A stretch of 64,000 bases of DNA from CAYTZH01 sp964442285. GTDB taxonomy: Bacteria; Myxococcota_A; UBA9160; JAFDET01. The stretch covers positions 122,507-186,506 of the forward strand of contig CAYTZH010000003.1 in the NCBI GenBank assembly GCA_964442285.1. Reading direction: 5' to 3'. The notes under the pieces were generated by a model. The model made no database searches, was not told where the DNA came from, and worked only from the letters and a program-made list of their open reading frames with translations. Position numbers and translations under genes: made by a program. The stretch's first letter is position 1. Each line of letters starts with the position of its first letter. Positions 48,429 through 55,389 of this stretch are shown piece by piece.

Positions 48429-50414
48429 GTGCGTGGGCTCGGCCGACTCGGACTCGTGCTGCTCGGACTGGTCGCGCTGGTCGTGGCGGCGTGGTTCGCC
48501 CTGGGGCTGGACGACTGGCGCCGCGACGTCCAGGAGGTCCAGGCCTATCGCCGCTCGGTCGCCGAGACGGAGCACGCGCCGACGCCGCCGCTCGTCGCCA
48601 ACGTCTTCGCCCGCGAGCGCATCTCCCTCGACGGCACCTGGCAGGCGCTCATCGATCCCCTGCGCGCCCAGACGAACCTCCTGGGCCTGATCCAGCGCGA
48701 CGTGCGTCCCTCCTCGCCCGCCGACCTGGTGGAGCCCTCCTTCGAGGGGGGCCTGACCCTGCGGGTTCCCGGGGACTGGAACAGCCAGGACCCGCGCCTG
48801 TTCTTCTATCGGGGAGGCGTCTGGTACGCGCGCCGCTTCGACGCGCCCGTGCGCCCCGATCGACGCGCCTTCCTGCACTTCGGCGCGGCCAACTACCGGG
48901 CCGAGGTCTACCTGAACGGGCGGCGTTTCGGCGTCCACGAAGGCGGCTTCACCCCGTTCAACGTGGAGGTCAGCGGGGCGCTGCGCGCCGAGGGCAACTG
49001 GCTGGTGGTCCGGGTGGACAACGAGACCGGCCCCGAGGACGTCCCCACCCCGGAGACCGACTGGCTGAACCACGGCGGCCTCACCCGGGAGGTGTCCCTG
49101 CTCTGGCTGCCGCGGACCTTCGTCCGCGACTACGCGCTGGGCCTGGGCCCGGAGGCGGGCTCGCTCGCGGGATGGGTGCAGCTCGACGGTCCCGACCGCG
49201 CCGGCGCCGAGGTCGCGGTCGCGATCCCCGGGCTCGGCGTCTCGGTGCGCGCGAGGGCGGACGCCGAGGGCCGCGCCACCTGGGATGCGACCGCGGAGCC
49301 CGCGCTCTGGTCCCCCGCGGCCCCGACGCGCTACGCGGTGGAGATCCGCGGCGGCGGCGATGCCGTCGCCGACGAGGTGGGCTTCCGGCGGGTGGAGACC
49401 CGTGGCGACGAGATCCTCGTGAACGGCGAGCCGGTCTTCCTGCGCGGGATCTCGATCCACGAAGAGGCGCCGGAGGGCGGTCGCGCCTGGAGCCCGGAGC
49501 ACGCGGAGGCGCTGCTGGGCTGGGCCCGGGACCTCGGCTGCAACTTCGTGCGTCTCGCCCACTACCCCCACAACGAGCACATGCTGCGGGCCGCCGACCG
49601 CCTGGGCCTGTTCGTCTGGGGCGAGATCCCCGTGTACTGGAACATCGCTTTCGAGAGCCCGCGCACGCTGGCGCGCGCGAAGCGGCAGCTCTCGGAGATG
49701 ATCGCCCGCGACCGCAACCGGGCCGCGATCCTCTTCTGGAGCATCGGGAACGAGACGCCGATCACGCCGGCCCGCAACGACTTCATGCGTCGCCTCGCGG
49801 ACCACGTGCGCAGCGAGGACCCCTCGCGCCTGGTCACCGCGGCGCTGCTCACCGGGCGGGAGGTGCTCGAGCCCCTGCTGATCCGGTCGGTGCTTCCGGC
49901 GCTCGTCGGGGTGCCCCGCTCCAGCTGGGTGCTCCGGGTCGACGATCCGCTCGGCGACATCGTGGACGTGCCGGCGCTGAACGAGTACCTGGGCTGGTAC
50001 TACGCGACCCCCCTGGCGATGCTCACGCCCTTCGGGAGCCACAAGGTCCGCAAGACGATCCTCGACCACCTGGACCGCGTGCGCATCGAGACCGGCACGG
50101 GCAAGCCCCTGGTGATCAGCGAGTTCGGGGCCGGGGCCGTGGCGGGTCGCCACGCGCCCGAGGCCGAGCTCGCCGTCTTCAGCGAGGAGTACCAGGCCCT
50201 GGTCTACCGGCGTCAGCTCGCGATGATCGAGCGCCAGCCCGACGTGCGCGGGATCTCGCCCTGGGTGCTGAAGGACTTCCGCTCCGCCATGCGCCTGCAC
50301 TCGGGGCTCCAGGACTACTGGAACCGCAAGGGGCTCGTGTCGGATGACGGCCGGCGCAAGCAGGCCTTCGACGTCCTGCGCGACTGGTACCGGCGCCGCG
50401 CGGAGAACGACTAG
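48429..50414 (+). CDS. Membrane-anchored GH2 glycosidase (beta-glucuronidase/beta-galactosidase-like)
   Basis: A 661-residue enzyme. The N-terminus has a membrane anchor (LGRLGLVLLGLVALVVAAWFAL), so it faces the periplasm. Then follow the GH2 jelly-roll (RRFDAPVRPDRRAFLHFGAANYRAEVYLNG), immunoglobulin-like domain and TIM barrel. The catalytic acid is Glu442 in FWSIGNET and the nucleophile Glu565 in ISEFGAGA. RGISIHEEAP and FVRLAHYPHNEHML match beta-glucuronidases. As the last gene of the TRAP operon it probably frees a sugar acid that the transporter takes up. Ribosome-binding site GGAGG before a GTG. Confidence 0.88.
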   Translation: MRGLGRLGLVLLGLVALVVAAWFALGLDDWRRDVQEVQAYRRSVAETEHAPTPPLVANVFARERISLDGTWQALIDPLRAQTNLLGLIQRDVRPSSPADLVEPSFEGGLTLRVPGDWNSQDPRLFFYRGGVWYARRFDAPVRPDRRAFLHFGAANYRAEVYLNGRRFGVHEGGFTPFNVEVSGALRAEGNWLVVRVDNETGPEDVPTPETDWLNHGGLTREVSLLWLPRTFVRDYALGLGPEAGSLAGWVQLDGPDRAGAEVAVAIPGLGVSVRARADAEGRATWDATAEPALWSPAAPTRYAVEIRGGGDAVADEVGFRRVETRGDEILVNGEPVFLRGISIHEEAPEGGRAWSPEHAEALLGWARDLGCNFVRLAHYPHNEHMLRAADRLGLFVWGEIPVYWNIAFESPRTLARAKRQLSEMIARDRNRAAILFWSIGNETPITPARNDFMRRLADHVRSEDPSRLVTAALLTGREVLEPLLIRSVLPALVGVPRSSWVLRVDDPLGDIVDVPALNEYLGWYYATPLAMLTPFGSHKVRKTILDHLDRVRIETGTGKPLVISEFGAGAVAGRHAPEAELAVFSEEYQALVYRRQLAMIERQPDVRGISPWVLKDFRSAMRLHSGLQDYWNRKGLVSDDGRRKQAFDVLRDWYRRRAEND

Positions 50415-50429
50415 GAGACGGGCCCCGCC

Positions 50430-51200
50430 TCAGACGTCGATCCAGACCGGCGCGTGGTCCGAGGGCGTCAGCCCCTCGACCTTCTTGCGCCAGTCGCGAT
50501 CGATTCCGGCGTCGCGCACGCGCTCCGCCAGGGGCCGGGTGGCCAGCAGGACGTCGATCCGCAGGCCCTGGCGGCGGTGGAAGGCGCCGCCGCGGTAGTC
50601 CCACCAGCTGAAGGCCTGCAGCTCCGGGTACCGCGCCCGGAAGACGTCCACGAAGCCCCAGTCCAGCAGCCGCTGGAAGCGCTCGCGCTCCGCCTCGGTG
50701 TGGAAGATGGCGCCCGCGTGGCCGGACTCGTCCCAGGAGTCGATCGCCGCCGGGACCACGTTGAAGTCGCCGCACAGGACCGCCGGGCGGTCCGGGGCCA
50801 GAGTCTCCTCGGCCCAGGCGGCCAGGGCGTCGAGCCAGGCGAGCTTGCGGGGGAAGTCCGCGTGATCGACCGACTTGCCGTTGGGCACGTAGACGGTCGT
50901 GAAGCTGAGCTCGCCGACCTCGGCGGTCACCAGCCGGGCGCCCATCTCCTCCTGGCCCGGGAGGCCCTGCTGCCGCACGACCGCCGGCTCCCGGCTGACC
51001 ACCGCCACCCCGTTCCAGCTCTTCTGGCCGTGCACCAGGGCGGAATAGCCCTCCTTCTCGAAGACTTCGTAGGGGAACTGCGCATCGGTGAGCTTGAGCT
51101 CCTGCAGCCCCACCACGTCCGGCTGGCGCTCCCGCAGCCAGTGTCCCGCGAACTGCAGGCGGGCCCGGAGTCCGTTGACGTTCCAGCTGGCGAGCCTCAT
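50430..51200 (-). CDS. xth: Exodeoxyribonuclease III / AP endonuclease
   Basis: A 256-residue EEP-family nuclease that cuts at abasic sites and trims 3' ends in base-excision repair. LASWNVNGLRAR, the metal-binding Glu of LQELKLTD, YVPNGKSVDH, the GDFNVVP Asp/Asn pair and the C-terminal SDHAPV His are all present. The ATG follows a spaced upstream region with a TATCTT -10. It is divergent from a small conserved gene at 51362. Converges on the GH2 gene. Confidence 0.92.
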   Translation of the reverse strand: MRLASWNVNGLRARLQFAGHWLRERQPDVVGLQELKLTDAQFPYEVFEKEGYSALVHGQKSWNGVAVVSREPAVVRQQGLPGQEEMGARLVTAEVGELSFTTVYVPNGKSVDHADFPRKLAWLDALAAWAEETLAPDRPAVLCGDFNVVPAAIDSWDESGHAGAIFHTEAERERFQRLLDWGFVDVFRARYPELQAFSWWDYRGGAFHRRQGLRIDVLLATRPLAERVRDAGIDRDWRKKVEGLTPSDHAPVWIDV

Positions 51201-51239
51201 CGAGTGGATCTCACGTCGCTTGTCCCTCCTGGGCCCATG

Positions 51240-51245
51240 AAGATA
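51240..51245 (-). promoter_or_regulatory. Putative promoter -10 (TATCTT) of xth
   Basis: TATCTT on the minus strand, 39 nt before the ATG at 51200, with TTGAGC (51265-51270) 19 nt further upstream as a possible -35. Confidence 0.4.
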
Positions 51246-51361
51246 GGGTCCTGCGTCGACCCCTGCTCAAGTCTCCTGCGGGGCGGGCCGATTTCACTCG
51301 CGGAAAGGCGACCGGGCTCCGGGGGGCGCACCTCCCAGCACGGAGGGGGAAGAAGAAGACC

Positions 51362-51679
51362 ATGGCGGATGCAACCGCATTCGACTGGCTCTGCGCGCAG
51401 CTCGAGGAGCGCACGTCGCTCGACCGTCTGGAAGCCCGCGGAACCGTCCGGCTGGCCCTGAAGGAGGCGGGTCTGGACGCCAAGGGCGTCACCGCCTCCC
51501 AGATGGGCGTGGTCCTCGCGAAGGTGCTTCCCGCCGAGCTCGATGCACGGGGCGTCTCGGGCTCCGCGGACGTCTGTCGCGCGCTCGCGAGCGCGCTCGC
51601 GGAGGATTCGAAGGGCTGGGACTCCCAGCACGGCGCCGAATCGCCCGAAGAGGTCTTCAAGCGGCTGGCGGCCGGTTGA
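51362..51679 (+). CDS. Conserved-looking small helical protein of unknown function
   Basis: A 105-residue acidic, helical protein (MADATAFDWLCAQLEERTSL, RLALKEAGLDAKGV, MGVVLAKVLPAELDARGV). It ends SPEEVFKRLAAG. I do not recognise a family. A strong GGAGGGGGAAG site precedes the ATG. The next gene starts 7 nt later, so they are probably cotranscribed. Confidence 0.65.
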   Translation: MADATAFDWLCAQLEERTSLDRLEARGTVRLALKEAGLDAKGVTASQMGVVLAKVLPAELDARGVSGSADVCRALASALAEDSKGWDSQHGAESPEEVFKRLAAG

Positions 51680-51686
51680 GCGCCCC

Positions 51687-52424
51687 ATGGAGCTGCTGAT
51701 CTGGTCCGGCTTCCTGGCCTTCTTCGTCGTGGCGCTGGTGGTGGGCGTTCGACTGCTCGCCCTGGCCGCCCGCACCCGCCTGCTCCCGGAGCTGCTGATC
51801 GGCGTCGGCGTCCTGGGGATCGGCCCGGTCGGCTTCGGTCTCTCCGTGGCCTCCCAGCAGATGGAGGCGGGCCGGCCCGCGGTCGCCCACGTCCTGGCGC
51901 TGGTCGCGATGCTGGCCGTGGCCGCGGGCATCATCTCCAAGCTCGTCTTCAACTGGCGCGTGTACCACCCCGCCCGGGCCGGCGTGCGGGCGCTGGTGGT
52001 CGTCGCCTCGCTCCTGCTGCTCGGCGCCTGCGTCCACAACCTGTTCCGGCCCTCCACCGACTTCGCGCGCCACGACCCGAACTTCTTCATCCGCTGCGTC
52101 CTCCAGATCGGCGCCCTGCTGTGGGGAGCCGGAGAGGCGCTCCGCTACTGGCGGATGATGCGGAAGCGGGGGCGGCTCGGGATCGGCGACCCGGTGGTCT
52201 GCAACCGCTTCCTGCTCTGGGGCATCGGCGCCGGGGCCGCCGGCGTGGGGTCCCTGATCGGCATCGTCACCCAGGTGGCCCTCGGCGTGACCAGCGCCAC
52301 CGGGCCCAGCTGGGTGATGGCGAGCTCCTCGGCCCACGGCATGGTCGCGGCGATCGCCATGTGGCTGGCCTTCCTGCCGCCGAGCGCCTACGTCCGCTAC
52401 GTGAAGTCACACCAGCCCGCCTGA
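51687..52424 (+). CDS. Seven-helix-type membrane protein of unknown function
   Basis: A 245-residue protein with about seven hydrophobic helices: an N-terminal out-in segment (LLIWSGFLAFFVVALVVGVRL), ELLIGVGVLGIGPVGFGLSVA, VLALVAMLAVAAGIISKLVF and later GAGAAGVGSLIGIVTQVALG and MVAAIAMWLAFLPP. The loop VYHPARAGVRALV and the phrase HGMVAAIAMWLAF are suggestive of a small-molecule-sensing or transport fold, but nothing is recognised with confidence. ATG without strong ribosome-binding site, 7 nt downstream of the preceding stop. Confidence 0.65.
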   Translation: MELLIWSGFLAFFVVALVVGVRLLALAARTRLLPELLIGVGVLGIGPVGFGLSVASQQMEAGRPAVAHVLALVAMLAVAAGIISKLVFNWRVYHPARAGVRALVVVASLLLLGACVHNLFRPSTDFARHDPNFFIRCVLQIGALLWGAGEALRYWRMMRKRGRLGIGDPVVCNRFLLWGIGAGAAGVGSLIGIVTQVALGVTSATGPSWVMASSSAHGMVAAIAMWLAFLPPSAYVRYVKSHQPA

Positions 52425-52456
52425 GACCCGCCGGCCCGGCATCCGCACGGGGGGCG

Positions 52457-53806
52457 TCAATCACCGGCGTTGCGCGCGTCGAGGGCGGCGCGAACCCGAG
52501 CGTGCTCGGCCTCGTCCATGCGGAAGTAGCGCCAGAAGATCGCGCCGCCCACCAGGTAGGCCGTCAGCGGCGGCACCGCGAACAGCAGTCGGAGCACCAG
52601 CAGCGCCGACGGCGGCTGCTCGACGTTGGGCTCGAACCCCGAGAGCTGGAGCGCAAAGCCCGAGAGCACGACGACCGCCCCGACGCCGAACTTCTGGGCG
52701 AAGCCCCAGGTGGCGGCGTAGGAGCCCTCCTTGCGCTCGCCGGTCCGCAGCTCGTCCACGTCGATGACGTCGGCGAGGATCGACTGGCCCACGGCGCCGC
52801 CGCAGCCCGACGAGATGCCCGCCAGCGCCATCAGCACCGAGAGCAGGGCCACGTCCCCCTGGCCCGCGAAGAGGGTCGCCCCGAAGGACAGGGCGGTTCC
52901 GAACATCGCCACCCGCCAGACCCGGTGCTTGCCGAAGCGGCGCGAGAGTCGCACCCAGACCGGGATCGAGCCGACGGAGAACAGGAAGAAGAAGGCCGGG
53001 ATCACGATCACCGCCTGCGGGCGCTGTAGCACGTAGTCGGCGAAGAAGGGGGCGAGGACGCCGAGCACGCCCCCTCCGAGCGCCTCGATGAAGTAGACGA
53101 AGAGGAGCACCCGCGCGTGGGGGTTGCCGAGGACGTCGCGGGCGGCGGAGAAGGGGCTGCGCGAGCCCCGTCCCACGTAGTCGGGGCGCTCCCGGAGCAG
53201 CAGCGGCGTGAGCAACAGGGCCGCCGCGCAGACCGGTCCCGCGAAGCGCGCCAGGTCGCCGGCGGCCTGCCGCGGCGAGGCCGTGTTCTCCAACAGGTAG
53301 ACCGCGCCGAAGGAGGTCGCCACGCCGATCTGCAGCGCCACGTGGCGCGTGGCGAACACGCGGCTGCGCTCGTGGTAGTCGAGGGAGAGCTCGGCGCCGA
53401 GCGAGGTGTGCGGCACGGCGTAGACCGTGAAGGCGGTGTAGATGAGCAGGAGGCCCGCGGCGGACCAGACCACGAGCGCCGTTCCGTGGAAGCTGGCGGG
53501 CGGGCTCCAGAGCATGGTGAAGGCGCCCAGCAGCATGGGGATGCCCGCGAGCATCCACGGGCGTCGCCGACCCAGGGGCGTGCGGGTGCGGTCGCTCCAG
53601 TAGCCGGCGAGGGGGTCCGAGATCGCATCCCATACCCGCCCCAGCCCCACCAGCAGCCCCACGATGCCGGGCGCGATCAGCAGTACGTCGGTGGCGAACT
53701 TCAGGAAGTAGAGCTGGACCAGGAACAGCGGAAAGGCGAAGCCCACCGCCGGCACTCCGTACGCCAGCAGGGTGCCCAGCGACAGGCGCTCCGAACGTTC
53801 GTCCAC
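52457..53806 (-). CDS. GPH-family sugar:cation symporter (MFS)
   Basis: A 449-residue twelve-helix transporter of the glycoside-pentoside-hexuronide group. The early loop DAISDPLAGYWSDRTRTPLGRRRPW is the diagnostic GPH motif and the later ILADVIDVDELRTGERKEGSYAATWGFAQKFG is the middle signature. It would import glycosides or uronates with Na+ or H+. It lies between the GH2 and GH3 genes, which fits a sugar-scavenging theme. GTG start with weak site; overlapping -10-like hexamers TACCCT and TACGCT lie 31-36 nt upstream. Confidence 0.87.
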   Translation of the reverse strand: MDERSERLSLGTLLAYGVPAVGFAFPLFLVQLYFLKFATDVLLIAPGIVGLLVGLGRVWDAISDPLAGYWSDRTRTPLGRRRPWMLAGIPMLLGAFTMLWSPPASFHGTALVVWSAAGLLLIYTAFTVYAVPHTSLGAELSLDYHERSRVFATRHVALQIGVATSFGAVYLLENTASPRQAAGDLARFAGPVCAAALLLTPLLLRERPDYVGRGSRSPFSAARDVLGNPHARVLLFVYFIEALGGGVLGVLAPFFADYVLQRPQAVIVIPAFFFLFSVGSIPVWVRLSRRFGKHRVWRVAMFGTALSFGATLFAGQGDVALLSVLMALAGISSGCGGAVGQSILADVIDVDELRTGERKEGSYAATWGFAQKFGVGAVVVLSGFALQLSGFEPNVEQPPSALLVLRLLFAVPPLTAYLVGGAIFWRYFRMDEAEHARVRAALDARNAGD

Positions 53807-53841
53807 GGCTGGGCCCCCTCGCTCCGCGCCGGCGGGAGCGT

Positions 53842-53847
53842 AGGGTA
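53842..53847 (-). promoter_or_regulatory. Putative -10 (TACCCT) of the GPH symporter gene
   Basis: TACCCT on the minus strand, overlapping a second TACGCT hexamer at 53837-53842; about 35 nt before the GTG. Confidence 0.35.
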
Positions 53848-53900
53848 TCGTGCCGCCGACACATCGCGGAGAATCCCGGATTCCGGGGGCCGGAGGGACG

Positions 53901-54276
53901 ATGCCGGAAGGGTCGACGACGGGCAGGCTGGCGGGCCGGGTGGAGGCGGCCCTGGGGCCCGTGGACGTGCTGATCAAACTCCGCCGGCATCGCCGGCGGC
54001 GGTCCGGTCCACCTCCTCGAGCCCGAGGCCTGGGAAGGGCCTGGAGGGCATCGAGGGCCACAGCGCCTACAACGCCTCGAAGGGCGGCGTGGTGGTGCTG
54101 ACGCGGAACATGGCCGGCGTCGACGAGATCCGCGACCGGATCCGCGACGCCCACCAGCTCGGCCGCCTCGGCCAACCCGTGGAGATCGCCAACGCGGCCC
54201 TCTTCCTGGCCTCCGACGAGCCTCCTTCGTGACCGGCCACCGCTTCGGCGTGTCGAAGTTCTTCGGGCTGGAGTAG
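53901..54276 (+). pseudogene. Decayed short-chain dehydrogenase (SDR) gene
   Basis: Pieces of one SDR lie in order but in different frames. From the ATG: MPEGSTTGRLAG, then VEAALGPVDVLI (frame 0); NSAGIAGGGPVHLLEPEAWE (shifted frame); GHSAYNASKGGVVVLTRNMAG and GRLGQPVEIANAALFLASDE (third frame); FVTGHRFGVSKFFGLE before a final TAG. The usual TGxxxGxG cofactor loop is missing, as are about 60 residues before the YxxxK catalytic motif and about 30 after it. A ribosome-binding GGAGGGA still precedes the ATG. The gene is 376 bp instead of about 750 bp. Confidence 0.85.
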
Positions 54277-54284
54277 CGGCCGCG

Positions 54285-54290
54285 TATACT
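54285..54290 (+). promoter_or_regulatory. Promoter -10 (TATACT) of the LLM oxidoreductase gene
   Basis: TATACT 34 nt before the ATG, with TTCGGG (54262-54267) at 17-nt spacing as a possible -35. It lies just after the SDR remnant's final stop. Confidence 0.5.
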
Positions 54291-54324
54291 GTCGACGCCC
54301 ACCCCACCCACGAGGCTGCCGAGC

Positions 54325-55389
54325 ATGGACGTAGGCGTTCTCCAGATCTTCCAGAACTACCACGGTCGCCACCGCGACGGCGACGTCGTGGCCGCCGAGA
54401 TGCGCCTGGCCGAGAGCGCCGAGCGCCTTGGCTACGACAAGGTCTGGGCCGTGGAGCACCACTTCACCGACTACGCGGCCTGCCCGGACAACATCGCCTA
54501 CCTCTCCTGGCTGGCCTCCCGCACCGAGCGGGTGGGTCTCGGCACCGGGGCCGTGATCGTGCCCTGGAACAACCCCTTGCGCGTGGCCGAGCGCATCACC
54601 CTGCTGGACCACCTCTCCGGCGGGCGCGCGGTGCTGGGGCTGGGGCGCGGGCTGGCGCGGGTCGAGTACGACCACTCCATGGTCGACATGAACGAGAGCC
54701 GCGACCGCTTCGACGAGGCGGCCCGGATGATCGTCGACGGCCTCGAGAAGGGCCTCGTCGAGGGCGACGGCCCGTTCTACCCGCAGATCCGCACGGAGAT
54801 CCGGCCCCGGCCGCTCTCGGGCATCCGCGAGCGCCTCTACTGCGTGGGGATGTCGCCGGACTCGGTGGAGGCCGCCGCGCGGCTCGGCGGTCGCCTCATG
54901 ACCTTCACCCAGTCGCTCTGGGAGATGTATCGGGACGGGCCCCAGAAGCAGTACACGGAGGCCTTCCGCAAGTACCACGGCGAGGCGCCGCTTCCGCCGC
55001 TCACGGGCGACCTCATGTACTGCCACCCGGACCCGGCGGTCGCCGAGGAGAAGGGTTTGCAGTTCATGACGGAGTACTTCCTCACCATCGTCGAGCACTA
55101 CGAGCTGATGAGCGACCACTTCAAGCACACCAAGGGCTACGACAGCTACGCCACGGCCGCCGACGCCTTCAAGGCGGTGGGCCAGGAGGTCGCGGCGCGC
55201 ACCTACTGCAGCGTCAACAGCTTCGGCACCCCGGAGCAGCTCGTCGAGAAGCTGCGACGGCGCCGCGCGCTGATCGGCGACTTCGAGCTCAACTGCATCT
55301 CGTTCTACGGCAGCATGACGCCGGCGGAGGCGGAGGCGAGCCTCACCCTCTTCGCCGAGGAGGTGCTTCCCGAGCTGCACCGGTGGTGA
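54325..55389 (+). CDS. LLM-class flavin-dependent oxidoreductase
   Basis: A 354-residue TIM-barrel protein of the bacterial luciferase/F420 class. RLGYDKVWAVEHHFTDYAACPDN, VIVPWNNPLRVAERITLLDHLSGGRAVLGLGRG and the final GDFELNCISFYGSM are typical of the luciferase-like group. The flavin cofactor (FMN or F420) and substrate are not set by sequence. GAGG precedes the ATG. It overlaps the GH3 gene start by 3-4 bp; functions seem unrelated. Confidence 0.87.
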   Translation: MDVGVLQIFQNYHGRHRDGDVVAAEMRLAESAERLGYDKVWAVEHHFTDYAACPDNIAYLSWLASRTERVGLGTGAVIVPWNNPLRVAERITLLDHLSGGRAVLGLGRGLARVEYDHSMVDMNESRDRFDEAARMIVDGLEKGLVEGDGPFYPQIRTEIRPRPLSGIRERLYCVGMSPDSVEAAARLGGRLMTFTQSLWEMYRDGPQKQYTEAFRKYHGEAPLPPLTGDLMYCHPDPAVAEEKGLQFMTEYFLTIVEHYELMSDHFKHTKGYDSYATAADAFKAVGQEVAARTYCSVNSFGTPEQLVEKLRRRRALIGDFELNCISFYGSMTPAEAEASLTLFAEEVLPELHRW

